Origin: Devosia ginsengisoli
GTDB lineage: Bacteria > Pseudomonadota > Alphaproteobacteria > Rhizobiales > Devosiaceae
Direction of reading: 5' to 3'
NCBI RefSeq assembly: GCF_007859655.1
Contig: NZ_CP042304.1
Location: forward strand, 2,294,001 to 2,358,000
DNA length: 64,000 bases
A program made the translations under genes and the position numbers. A model generated the notes under the pieces. The model had not been told where the DNA came from and searched no databases. It was given only the letters and a program-made list of their open reading frames with translations. Of this stretch, positions 26,681 through 34,438 are shown piece after piece. How positions within the stretch are numbered: position 1 is the stretch's first letter; each line of letters starts with the position of its first letter.

Positions 26681-27733
26681 GTGAACAGTAACGACCGCAG
26701 TGACGCTCAAACAGGCCCGGCACTTCAGTCGTTCCGCATCGACACCGGCAATCTGGCCGGGAAGGCAGGGTTTGAGCTCTGGCAGGAGGAGCTCGTTCCA
26801 TACTGGGACTCCCAGCCATGCGGTGATGTCCGGGAACATTTTCGAAGCGTGTTCGAAAGCCATCTTTGCGGCGCGGTCATGATCGGCAGGGTGGGTACGC
26901 CCGCCCAACGCATCGATCGTTCCCGTTATCGGATCGCCCGCGACGGCTTTTCCCAATATGGCTTGAAGATCGTTCTGCGAGGAACAATCGGGAAGCGGGG
27001 CGGCGATCGTGAGTCACGGGCCGATGCGCCTGGAGATGTGTTCATTACAGACCTGTCCCAACCCCAAACGGTTGAATCCGGCGATCTGGACGTCCTGTTT
27101 GTAATCATGCAGCGGGATCTGCTGGCGCCGCTGCTCACGCTGCCCGATGAGCATAACCAGCGGGCCATCTCCGGCCAGAACCCGCTTGCACAATTGCTTC
27201 GCACGCATCTGACATCGGTCTATCACCTTGCCCCGAGCCTGAATGCCGTCCAGGCCGAAGCCATCATGAAGCCGACACTCGAACTGGCGGCCGCGGCCAT
27301 CAATGCGCAGGTTTCGGAAACGAATGTCGGGGCAGTCCGTGTTGCGGTAACTCAGGAAATCCGCAGGCATATCGAGAACCAGATTCGCAATCCCCGCCTT
27401 CATGCGGAAACGGTAGCCGCGCACTTTGGCCTGTCGCGCCGCAAACTCTATTATCTTTTCCAGCCATTCGGCGGATTTGCCACCTACGTCCAGCAGAGAC
27501 GACTGCACAGCATTCGTGCCGACATCATCAATCCCGCCCTGCAGAACAGAAGCGTTGCCAGCATTGCCGAGGGTTATGGCTTCGATAACTATCCGAGCTT
27601 CGTTCGCGCGTTCCGGCGCACCCACGAGATGAGCCCGCGCGAGGTCCGGACGCTCGGCCTTGAGCGTTGCTCCACCATAGGGGCAAAGCTCACCGCTAAT
27701 AGCTGGCATAGCTGGTTTTTCCAGACCCGATAG
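26681..27733 (+). CDS. AraC-family transcriptional regulator
   Basis: The C-terminal 100 residues form the two helix-turn-helix AraC domain (LHAETVAAHFGLSRRKLYYLF, then SIAEGYGFDNYPSFVRAFRRTHEMSPREVR, shown in parts). The N-terminal part is an AraC-binding-like cupin domain of the FeaR/NitR/OxyR-independent type. The GTG at 26681 with GGGGG four bases upstream is preferred; a TTG at 26630 is an alternative without a ribosome-binding site. It lies downstream of pseudoazurin and may regulate the PQQ cluster or the neighbouring small peptide genes. FeaR-like proteins often control alcohol or amine oxidation genes. Confidence 0.87.
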   Translation: MNSNDRSDAQTGPALQSFRIDTGNLAGKAGFELWQEELVPYWDSQPCGDVREHFRSVFESHLCGAVMIGRVGTPAQRIDRSRYRIARDGFSQYGLKIVLRGTIGKRGGDRESRADAPGDVFITDLSQPQTVESGDLDVLFVIMQRDLLAPLLTLPDEHNQRAISGQNPLAQLLRTHLTSVYHLAPSLNAVQAEAIMKPTLELAAAAINAQVSETNVGAVRVAVTQEIRRHIENQIRNPRLHAETVAAHFGLSRRKLYYLFQPFGGFATYVQQRRLHSIRADIINPALQNRSVASIAEGYGFDNYPSFVRAFRRTHEMSPREVRTLGLERCSTIGAKLTANSWHSWFFQTR

Positions 27734-27767
27734 CGCTGCGCCCAAGCCAATGCACTCCCCGGATGAT

Positions 27768-27795
27768 GGCTCCGGCCTCGGGCTGGGGCCTTTTT
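27768..27795 (+). terminator. Rho-independent terminator after the AraC-type gene
   Basis: GGCTCC at 27768-27773 pairs with GGGGCC at 27785-27790 (one G-U pair), followed by TTTTT. Confidence 0.6.
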
Positions 27796-28032
27796 CGTTT
27801 GCGCACAAATCCGGCGGGATGGCGTAGTTCGAATCGGCTGGCTCCGGGTTGAAATCACTGGGTGACCATGGCGCCGCCTTGGCTGAAACGCCTGTCGTCC
27901 CAACGTCAAATTTGCACCCACGGAAAACATAATTGCACGCAGGGCGATATTGTCGACCGCAAGCCCGTTTACCTTTGACAGCGACACCCCGTTGCCCGTT
28001 CCCTCCCGAATTCTCAACCAAGGGAGTAAAAC
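27796..28032. promoter_or_regulatory. Leader region upstream of the tandem small peptide genes
   Basis: The 237 bp between the AraC-gene terminator and the first small peptide gene hold no credible open frame. A TTTGACA at about 27976 is a possible -35, but I see no matching -10. A promoter should lie here because the two peptide genes are isolated by terminators on both sides. Confidence 0.35.
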
Positions 28033-28182
28033 ATGAAGACGTTTCGTGCATTCGCCGTTGCCGCCTTGCTCGGCGCTACAATTCTCGCGCCGACGGTTGC
28101 AAATGCAAAGGATGACAGGAGCCCAATTGGCGACCTGTTCTGCTGGATTTTCCCAGAAATCTGCGGCCCGCTGGACCTGTGA
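28033..28182 (+). CDS. Small exported peptide 1 (49 aa, two-cysteine mature region)
   Basis: ATG at 28033 with AGGGAG 7 bases upstream. The 49-residue product has a textbook signal peptide (positive start MKTFR, hydrophobic core, VANA cleavage site at residues 22-25). It leaves a mature peptide of about 24 residues, KDDRSPIGDLFCWIFPEIC plus GPLDL, with two Cys residues seven positions apart. I do not recognise a family. It is followed after 2 bp by a second gene of the same design. Possible roles include a secreted signal, a bacteriocin-like peptide or a small periplasmic factor; none is demonstrated. Confidence 0.7.
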   Translation: MKTFRAFAVAALLGATILAPTVANAKDDRSPIGDLFCWIFPEICGPLDL

Positions 28183-28184
28183 GA

Positions 28185-28355
28185 ATGGTCGGAATGAAGA
28201 AGCTTCGTACAATCGCCGTCGCAACTATGCTCAGCATGTCAGTTTTTGCGACGTCGAATGCAATGGCAATGCCTCCGCAAGAGCTGGATGATTACATTTG
28301 CATAAAAATTCCTTATTCGACTGAATGGATTTGCATCCAATGGCCTTTATGGTGA
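28185..28355 (+). CDS. Small exported peptide 2 (56 aa, two-cysteine mature region)
   Basis: This frame begins 3 bases after the stop of peptide 1 (ATG 28185; an ATG at 28194 starting MKKLRT is an alternative). It encodes a signal peptide ending SNAMA and a mature part of about 28 residues, in which ICIKIPYSTEWIC has two Cys residues 11 positions apart and is rich in Trp and Ile. Architecture and aromatic/aliphatic composition mirror peptide 1, suggesting a two-peptide unit. A terminator follows at 28389. Confidence 0.68.
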   Translation: MVGMKKLRTIAVATMLSMSVFATSNAMAMPPQELDDYICIKIPYSTEWICIQWPLW

Positions 28356-28388
28356 AGTCTTTCCCTCTATTTTTGGCATAATGAAACG

Positions 28389-28421
28389 GTGGGCCGGATG
28401 TTCTGTCTGGCCCACTTTTTT
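28389..28421 (+). terminator. Rho-independent terminator of the small peptide operon
   Basis: GTGGGCC at 28389-28395 pairs with GGCCCAC at 28409-28415, followed by a run of T residues from 28416. It isolates the two peptide genes as a transcription unit. Confidence 0.85.
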
Positions 28422-28516
28422 ATTTCCACCTCATGACCTGGGTGGCGTTTTGCCTCCCACCGATCCTGGGGATTTTGCAAACGGGTGAAAATGCCTTGTT
28501 GCAGCACTCTAAAATG

Positions 28517-28541
28517 CAAAAAACCCCCGGTTTCCCGGGGG
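28517..28541 (-). terminator. Terminator of the tRNA-Met gene
   Basis: On the minus strand CCCCCGG-GAAA-CCGGGGG is followed by six U residues (A-run at 28518-28523 on the given strand). It lies 8 bp after the tRNA 3' end. The opposite strand also has TTTT, so it could act in both directions. Confidence 0.85.
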
Positions 28542-28548
28542 TTTTGAT

Positions 28549-28625
28549 TGGTAGCGAAGCCCAGATTTGAACTGGGGACACACGGATTATGATTCCGCTG
28601 CTCTAACCAACTGAGCTACTCCGCC
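28549..28625 (-). tRNA. tRNA-Met (anticodon CAT)
   Basis: The 77-nt cloverleaf is complete. The acceptor stem GGCGGAG pairs with CTTCGCT, with two G-U pairs. The D-arm is GCTCAGTTGGTTAGAGC. The anticodon loop ATCATAA has CAT at its centre. The T-arm is CCCAG-TTCAAAT-CTGGG, and the 3' ACCA is encoded. It looks like the elongator Met tRNA; a CAT-anticodon Ile2 tRNA modified by TilS is the other reading, less likely from the body sequence. Confidence 0.93.
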
Positions 28626-28662
28626 CCAAGGGGCAGCGCGGGTTTCCCCGAGCGACGCGCAC

Positions 28663-28691
28663 TAACTAAGTTTAGCACGGCGCGGTGTCAA
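28663..28691 (-). promoter_or_regulatory. Promoter of the tRNA gene
   Basis: Minus-strand TTGACA at 28691-28686 and TAGTTA at 28668-28663, separated by 17 bp, would start transcription about 30 bp before the tRNA. Confidence 0.5.
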
Positions 28692-28896
28692 GTCACTCCC
28701 AATCGCGCTGACGACAGGGGCGATTGCGTTAGCGTACTGTTAGCATTGACGAAGGCAATCGGTGAATCCCGGCTGCTGCATCGTTCAAAAATCGACACCA
28801 GTCTGTCGGAATTGCAGCGCTGCCAAAGCGGCGCCGGGTCCATTACATGTTGGTCAACGCAAGGCGCGATGTCAGCGCCATCAAGGAGACACGATC

Positions 28897-29847
28897 ATGA
28901 CCATCGAACTCGGAGGCATCCATCACCTCACGGCAGTAACAGCAGAGGCAAAGCAGAACCTGGCCTTCTATACCAAGACCCTGGGCATGCGGCTGATCAA
29001 GAAGACGGTCAACCAGGACGATACCACCGCCTATCACCTGTTCTATGGCGACGGCGTGGCCTCGCCCGGCGCCGACTTGACCTTCTTCGATTTCCCCGCC
29101 GCCCGCGAACAGCGCGGCAATCACACGGTGGGCCGTACGGGTCTGCGCGTCGATAGCGAGGATAGCCTCGTTTGGTGGAAGGCCCATCTGCAGGAACACG
29201 GTGTCGGCACGTCAGCCATCAAGGAGCGCAATGGCCAGCTCTCGCTCGATTTCGAGGATTTCGAAGGCCAGCGCTTCCGCATGGTGATCGACAGCGCCAA
29301 CAAGGTCGTGCCCTGGGCCAAGTCGCCGGTGCCGGCGGAGCGGCAGATCATCGGGCTGGGACCGATCACCCTGTCGGTGCCGCGGCTCGACCGTACGGAA
29401 AAGGTGCTGACCGAGGTCATGAACATGCGCAAGGTGCGCGAATATGCCATGACCAGCCATACGCCCGAGACCCATGTTTATGAAATGGGTCCCGGTGGCC
29501 CCGGCGCCGAACTGCATGTGGCGGTCGACCCCACCCTGCCCCCGGCCCGTCCAGGCGCCGGCGGTGTGCACCACGTCGCTTTCCGCACGCCGGACCAGGA
29601 TGGGCTGCGCCAGTGGATCGAGCGGGTTGGCCGCGCCGGCCTGCGCAATAGCGGGGAAGTGGAGCGCTTCTACTTCACCTCGCTTTATTTCCGCGAGCCC
29701 AACGGCATCCTGTTCGAGATCGCCACCGACGTGCCGGGATTTGCCGCGGATGAGCCGATGGAGACGTTGGGGGAAAGCCTGGCTTTGCCGCCGTTCCTGG
29801 AGGGTCGTCGGGCCAGCATTGAGGCGGGTTTGAAGCCGCTGGTTTAG
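28897..29847 (+). CDS. Ring-cleaving dioxygenase / VOC-family protein (MhqO-like)
   Basis: AAGGAG precedes the ATG at 28897. The 316-residue protein has two vicinal-oxygen-chelate modules: GIHHLTAVTAE with HH at the start, GRTGLRV, then GVHHVAFRT and a late NGILFEIATD with the metal-binding Glu. The layout matches the MhqO/glyoxalase-like proteins that protect against quinones or cleave hydroquinones. The gene is monocistronic; a perfect 10-bp stem lies just after it. Confidence 0.87.
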   Translation: MTIELGGIHHLTAVTAEAKQNLAFYTKTLGMRLIKKTVNQDDTTAYHLFYGDGVASPGADLTFFDFPAAREQRGNHTVGRTGLRVDSEDSLVWWKAHLQEHGVGTSAIKERNGQLSLDFEDFEGQRFRMVIDSANKVVPWAKSPVPAERQIIGLGPITLSVPRLDRTEKVLTEVMNMRKVREYAMTSHTPETHVYEMGPGGPGAELHVAVDPTLPPARPGAGGVHHVAFRTPDQDGLRQWIERVGRAGLRNSGEVERFYFTSLYFREPNGILFEIATDVPGFAADEPMETLGESLALPPFLEGRRASIEAGLKPLV

Positions 29848-29855
29848 ATGCATGT

Positions 29856-29880
29856 GGGTGGGGCAGCATCTGCCCCACCC
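29856..29880 (+). terminator. Hairpin after the VOC gene
   Basis: GGGTGGGGCA pairs perfectly with TGCCCCACCC around a 5-nt loop. There is no T-run, so termination is uncertain. Confidence 0.45.
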
Positions 29881-29892
29881 TAACCGCCGGCC

Positions 29893-29976
29893 GTCACCCT
29901 CGGGCTTGACCCGAGGGCGTTGCACTTACCGGAGCTTGCACAAGTGAAGAGCCCTCGGGTCAAGCCCGAGGGTGAC
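29893..29976. repeat. Intergenic palindromic element 1
   Basis: Perfect 26-bp inverted repeat (29893-29918 and 29951-29976) around a 32-bp spacer. Each arm contains its own internal palindrome (CCCTCGGG / CCCGAGGG). It lies between the convergent VOC and VWA genes. Confidence 0.85.
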
Positions 29977-29988
29977 GATCTGTGGGTG

Positions 29989-32070
29989 TTACTCACAAAC
30001 CTCGTCACTCGCACTGATATCGCACGGATCGCTGTCGGTATTGGGCTTCAGCAGGCTGGCGGTCTGCACCAGTTGGATGAACTCGGCGCGATAGCCGCTT
30101 TCGTCGCTGCCCTTGCCCGAGCGGGCCAAAGCTTCGATTTCGTCCCAATCGATATCAGAGCCGTAATTGGACCCCTTGAGCTTCTGGCCGAAGGCCGCCA
30201 CGGCTGCGGCGAAGCGCATGTCGTCGCTGACTTCGCCGATATCGCCATAGACCAGATCGGGCGTTACCGGCTGTTCGATCAACTGGCTGACATCGCTTTC
30301 CGGCAGCTTGTAGCGCATGCGGAGGAACGCGATCTCGTCATCGCTGCCGGTCTCGGCCTGGGCGCCGTAGCGCAGCGGATCGATCAACTCGCCACCCGAG
30401 CCGACCGGGGTGATTTCATAGATCGCGGTCACGGTATGGCCGGCGCCGATATCGCCGGCATCGACCGCGTCATTGTTGAAATCCTCGCGGTTGAGCGCGC
30501 GGGTCTCATAGCCGATCAACCGGTATTCGCTGACCACGGCCGGGTTGAACTCGACCTGGATCTTCACATCCTTGGCGATCATGTCGAGCGTGCCGCCCAT
30601 TTCCTCGACCAGCACCTTCTGGGCCTCGCGGAAGCTGGAAATATAGCTGGCATTGCCATTGCCGTTCTGCGCCAGCGCCTGCATCGTCGCATCATCGAGA
30701 TTGCCGCGGCCGAACCCCAGCACCGACAAAGTGGTCCCGCTATCGCGCTTGGCCTTGATGAAGGTCTCGAGGTCATCAGGGTTGTCGATGCCGACATTGA
30801 AATCGCCATCGGTCGCCAGGATCACGCGATTGGTGCCCCCGGAAACCCGGCCTTGCTCCGCCAGCCGATAGGCCAGTTCGATCCCATCAGCGCCCGCCGT
30901 GCTGCCGCCGGCCGCAAGCTGGTCCAGCGCCCCGAGGATTTTGGCCTTTTCGGTCGCCACCGTCGGCTCCAGCACCACGCCGGCCGAACCGGCATAGACC
31001 ACGATGGACACCGTATCATTGGCCGAGAGCTGGTCGACCAAGAGGCCAAAGGCGCGCTTGAGCAGCGGCAGCTTGTCCGCCTCGTCCATCGAGCCCGACG
31101 TATCAATCAGGAACACCAGATTAGCAGGCTTGTCCTCGCCGGCATCGGGCACATAGCCCTTGATGCCGATCTGCAAGAGCTGCGTCTTCGGATTCCACGG
31201 CGTCGGATAGACCGCCATTGTCGGCTTGAACGGCACCGAAGCGCTATCGGCAGAAGGATAGTCATAGGGGAAATAGTTGATCATCTCCTCGATGCGCACT
31301 GCATCGGGCTCGGGCACATAGCCGTCTTCCAGTATGCGGCGCACATAGGAATAGCTGGCCGTATCCACATCGATCGAGAAGGTCGAAACCGGCTCCTCCG
31401 CCACCGCCTTGAGGCGCTGTTCGTCGAAGCTGGTAAAGGCATCCCCGCTCGGCTCGGTGGGCTGCAGGGCGATCGAGGGCATCGGCGCGGGCGACGGCAT
31501 GTAGAGCGCCTCGCTTTCCGCCATCCGGGCGGCGGGAGCCACACCAACGGACATCTGCTGCTTGGGAACGATGGCGGCATTGCCGCCCGACTGGGGCGCA
31601 GCCGCATCCCGCGCCATATCGCTATCGGCAAGACTGTCATTCAGCGGCGCCGGTTCCGGCGCGGCAGCGGTCGTGCTGGTCGCCGGGGGCGGCGCCTGCT
31701 CTTCGGTCGCGGCCAGTTCGGGCGGCGGCTCGACCACCACCGGCTGCTGCACGGCAACACCGGTCGGCGCCGTCATCGAGGTGGTCGAATAGAGCTGGTA
31801 GCCGAGCGGCAGGATCAGCAGGGCAATGGCTGCAGTGCCGATGGGGAGACGCATGTCCATGATCGTTTTCCCTTTCCAGGAAGTGATGATGGACGTGAGA
31901 CGCTGGCCCCAATGATTTCCTTGGGGGCGGGTTTCAGTTTTTTTCTGCGCCGCTTCGAAGGCCGCCATGCCAGCCGCCAGCGCGCGCTGCTTCGCTTCGG
32001 CACGCGGATCGGGCGCGGATGCCCCTTTGAGCCTCTTCAGTGGATCGTCATGCATATTGTCATCGCTCAT
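29989..32070 (-). CDS. VWA-domain membrane protein (YfbK-like), possible anti-sigma partner
   Basis: This 693-residue protein has a short cytosolic N-terminus rich in charged residues, a membrane helix near residues 76-95, a Pro/Ala-rich linker (100-150), a von Willebrand factor N-terminal domain, and a VWA domain with a MIDAS motif DTSGS at residues 323-327. A C-terminal DUF3520-like region ends in ALARSGKG. The start overlaps the stop of the ECF sigma factor gene by 4 bases. The small cytosolic domain plus membrane helix beside a sigma factor is the layout of an anti-sigma factor (inference). The MIDAS domain would face the periplasm. Confidence 0.85.
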   Translation of the reverse strand: MSDDNMHDDPLKRLKGASAPDPRAEAKQRALAAGMAAFEAAQKKTETRPQGNHWGQRLTSIITSWKGKTIMDMRLPIGTAAIALLILPLGYQLYSTTSMTAPTGVAVQQPVVVEPPPELAATEEQAPPPATSTTAAAPEPAPLNDSLADSDMARDAAAPQSGGNAAIVPKQQMSVGVAPAARMAESEALYMPSPAPMPSIALQPTEPSGDAFTSFDEQRLKAVAEEPVSTFSIDVDTASYSYVRRILEDGYVPEPDAVRIEEMINYFPYDYPSADSASVPFKPTMAVYPTPWNPKTQLLQIGIKGYVPDAGEDKPANLVFLIDTSGSMDEADKLPLLKRAFGLLVDQLSANDTVSIVVYAGSAGVVLEPTVATEKAKILGALDQLAAGGSTAGADGIELAYRLAEQGRVSGGTNRVILATDGDFNVGIDNPDDLETFIKAKRDSGTTLSVLGFGRGNLDDATMQALAQNGNGNASYISSFREAQKVLVEEMGGTLDMIAKDVKIQVEFNPAVVSEYRLIGYETRALNREDFNNDAVDAGDIGAGHTVTAIYEITPVGSGGELIDPLRYGAQAETGSDDEIAFLRMRYKLPESDVSQLIEQPVTPDLVYGDIGEVSDDMRFAAAVAAFGQKLKGSNYGSDIDWDEIEALARSGKGSDESGYRAEFIQLVQTASLLKPNTDSDPCDISASDEVCE

Positions 32071-32636
32071 AGCAGCCCCCTCAGGGTCTTGCGCGCCTCA
32101 TGCACATGCCAGGAGACCGTGGCCTCGCGCACGCCCATGATTTCGGCCGCCGCCGCATGGCTCAATTCCTCCGCATAGACCAGCAGCACCGCGTCGCGCT
32201 GCTTTTCCGGCAAGGTCCGCACCGCTGCCCAGAGTTGCCGGCTGGTGGCCGCTTCTTCCTGCTCGGCCGGTTGGTCCTCGGGCGCTATTTCGGCATAGGC
32301 ATCGGCATATTTGCCCCGCCTCTTGCCCGCCCGCTGCATGTCGCGCACCGCATTGAGCGTGATGCGATAGACCCAGCTCGAAAAGGCGCTGCGCCCGTCA
32401 AAGCCCGCTATGGCGCCGCCCAGCTTCACGCAGACATCCTGCGCCACATCCTCGGCATCGGCGCGATTGCCGCACCATTTCCAGGCCGTGCGATGGATCA
32501 GGTCATAGTGATCCTCGATCAGCTCGGCGAAGGCTTCGGCATCGCCATTCTGCGCGCGCACGACCAGCGCCCGCGTTACCGCCTGCGCCGCCTCGATCGG
32601 AGCTGCGGCAGTCAGTCCCATCACCAAGCCATGCAC
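32067..32636 (-). CDS. ECF-type RNA polymerase sigma factor
   Basis: This 189-residue protein has the sigma-70 region 2 (DLIHRTAWKWCGNRADAEDVAQDVCVKL, read in short parts) and the region 4 helix-turn-helix (LPEKQRDAVLLVYAEELSHAAAAEIMGVREATVSWHVHEARK). The gene is co-transcribed with the VWA protein and overlaps it by 4 bases. The ATG at 32636 gives an N-terminal extension of about 20 residues before region 2. Confidence 0.92.
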   Translation of the reverse strand: MHGLVMGLTAAAPIEAAQAVTRALVVRAQNGDAEAFAELIEDHYDLIHRTAWKWCGNRADAEDVAQDVCVKLGGAIAGFDGRSAFSSWVYRITLNAVRDMQRAGKRRGKYADAYAEIAPEDQPAEQEEAATSRQLWAAVRTLPEKQRDAVLLVYAEELSHAAAAEIMGVREATVSWHVHEARKTLRGLL

Positions 32637-32729
32637 CCCGTGCCTACCTTTGGCGCTATTGTAATGGTAAGACGGCGCCCGAAACGCGATCCTTGGGTCG
32701 TATGCGCAGATTTATTTTTGAGGCCGATC

Positions 32730-32906
32730 ATGGACGAACCCAAGCTGAGCCCTTTCGCACTGACCCGCTCGCGCATCGTCCTGCTGGTGCTTGGCGCCAT
32801 CCTGGTGCTGATCGCCATCTCGACCGCCATGGGCGGGCTGACGTCGTATCAGGAACTCAAGGAAGCCAGCGCCGCGGCAGCGCAGGCGGAGACGCCGGCA
32901 CAATAG
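32730..32906 (+). CDS. Small single-pass membrane protein of unknown function
   Basis: This 58-residue protein has one membrane helix (residues 16-32), a charged N-terminus and an Ala/Glu-rich tail. The ATG at 32730 has a modest GAGG upstream. It is divergent from the ECF sigma factor. No family is recognised. Confidence 0.6.
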   Translation: MDEPKLSPFALTRSRIVLLVLGAILVLIAISTAMGGLTSYQELKEASAAAAQAETPAQ

Positions 32907-33038
32907 TGCCACGCCCTCGTGGTTCGAGGCTCGCGAAGAGCTCGCACCTCACCATGAGGGCTACTGGGAACTCGGCGTATCAACAGCCCTCATGGTGAGG
33001 TGCGCTTCTTCAGCGCCTCGAACCACGAGGGCGTGGCA
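32907..33038. repeat. Intergenic palindromic element 2
   Basis: The outer arms are perfect over 24 bp (32907-32930 and 33015-33038). Inner arms (about 32933-32962 and 32985-33014) match with a few differences and share CACCTCACCATGAGGGCT. About 22 bp separate the arms. The whole could fold into one long hairpin. It sits directly between the small membrane gene and mnmA. Confidence 0.85.
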
Positions 33039-33042
33039 CCAG

Positions 33043-34194
33043 CTAAGCCGCAAAGACCTGCGGCACGGCCTCGGCGATGAAGCCGCCGCCCCAGACTTCG
33101 GACGTGGCGGTATCGTCGGCATAGAATACGCAGGCCTGGCCCGGCGAAATGCCGTATTCGCCACTGACCAGCGTCACATAGACCTCGCCATCCCGGCTCT
33201 GGATCACCGCCGGCTGCGGGCCGCGCGTCGAGCGCACCTTGACCTCGACCGGGGCGCCATTGCCTTTGCTCATCTCGCCAAGCGGCCTGGCGCCCAGCCA
33301 GTTCACGTCGCGCAGGCGCACCGTATGGGTCTTGAGCGCCTCGCGCGGGCCGACGATGACGCGGCCTGTCTTGTGTTCGAGCTTGATGACATAGAGCGGC
33401 TCGCCCGCGGCCACGCCCAGCCCCTTGCGCTGGCCAATCGTGTAGTTGACGATGCCCTCATGCGTGCCCAGCACGCGGCCATCGAGATGCACGATCTCGC
33501 CCTGCGCCACCGCTTCGGGATGCATCTTGCGGATGATGTCGGCATACTTGCCCTGCGGCACGAAGCAGATGTCCTGGCTGTCATGCTTGTCGGCGATTTC
33601 GAGGCCCATGTCGCGGGCCAGTTCGCGCACTTCGGCCTTGCCCATGCCGCCCAGCGGGAAGCGCAGGAAATCGAGCTGGCTCTGCGTGGTGGCAAACAGG
33701 AAATAGGTCTGATCGCGCTCGGCATCGACCGGCCGGAACAGCTGCCGCCGTCCGTCTTCGCCAAGCCGGGACTGGACATAATGGCCGGTGGCCAGAACAT
33801 CGGCGCCGAGATCGCGCGCCACTTCCATCAGGTCGACGAACTTGACCGACTGGTTGCAGGCGATGCACGGCACCGGCGTCTCGCCCTGCTGATAGGCATT
33901 GGCGAAAGGCGCGATCACGCTCTTCTTGAAGCGCTCTTCATAGTCCAGCACATAATGGGGAATGCCCAGAGCCGCCGCCACGCGGCGCGCATCGTGGATA
34001 TCCTGCCCGGCACAGCACGCGCCCTTGCGATGGGTGGCTTCGCCATGATCGTAAAGCTGCAGGGTAACGCCGACGACGTCATAGCCCTGGCGGGCGAGGA
34101 GGCCCGCGACGACCGAGGAATCCACGCCCCCCGACATCGCGACGACGACGCGCGTGTCTTCGGGACGCTTGGCAATATCAAGCGAGTTCAGCAT
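33043..34194 (-). CDS. mnmA: tRNA-specific 2-thiouridylase MnmA
   Basis: This 383-residue enzyme thiolates U34 of Lys, Glu and Gln tRNAs in the cytoplasm. The P-loop SGGVDSS is at residues 21-27; the catalytic Cys pair is C110 (in PCIACN) and C210 (in DICFVP); GQRKGLGV and the C-terminal TVRL barrel region follow. Length and order are typical. It has its own promoter region in the 240 bp shared with divergent fliK. Confidence 0.96.
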   Translation of the reverse strand: MLNSLDIAKRPEDTRVVVAMSGGVDSSVVAGLLARQGYDVVGVTLQLYDHGEATHRKGACCAGQDIHDARRVAAALGIPHYVLDYEERFKKSVIAPFANAYQQGETPVPCIACNQSVKFVDLMEVARDLGADVLATGHYVQSRLGEDGRRQLFRPVDAERDQTYFLFATTQSQLDFLRFPLGGMGKAEVRELARDMGLEIADKHDSQDICFVPQGKYADIIRKMHPEAVAQGEIVHLDGRVLGTHEGIVNYTIGQRKGLGVAAGEPLYVIKLEHKTGRVIVGPREALKTHTVRLRDVNWLGARPLGEMSKGNGAPVEVKVRSTRGPQPAVIQSRDGEVYVTLVSGEYGISPGQACVFYADDTATSEVWGGGFIAEAVPQVFAA

Positions 34195-34381
34195 CTTTCC
34201 AGTATCCGGTTGGGTTCAAGGGCCAGCGGACGAATTGAATTCGGGCTTCTACGCCTTTCCCCCGCCCCTCGCAACATTTGCCCGGCAGCTTTTGCCGCCT
34301 GCGCCATCCGGATGCCTGGCCGATGGCCTTGGATTAGAGTCAACCTATTGAATCAGAACATCTTTTCGTTTCGGCCCGACT

Positions 34382-34397
34382 TGGCATCCCGCTTGCA
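34382..34397 (+). promoter_or_regulatory. Sigma-54 promoter of fliK-flgD
   Basis: TGGCAT-CCCGC-TTGCA matches the -24/-12 consensus TGGCAC-N5-TTGCW with one mismatch and exact spacing. Transcription would start near 34409, just before the fliK start codon. The window also encodes the sigma-54 activator FlbD. Confidence 0.75.
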
Positions 34398-34438
34398 TCG
34401 TCCTTGTCGGATTAGTCTCTTTGCATGGGGCCGCCTTC

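Noticed and set aside
29920..32178. A 752-codon frame on the plus strand opposite the VWA gene
   Set aside because: Arg/His-rich, no motif, and entirely complementary to the VWA protein gene with its MIDAS motif.
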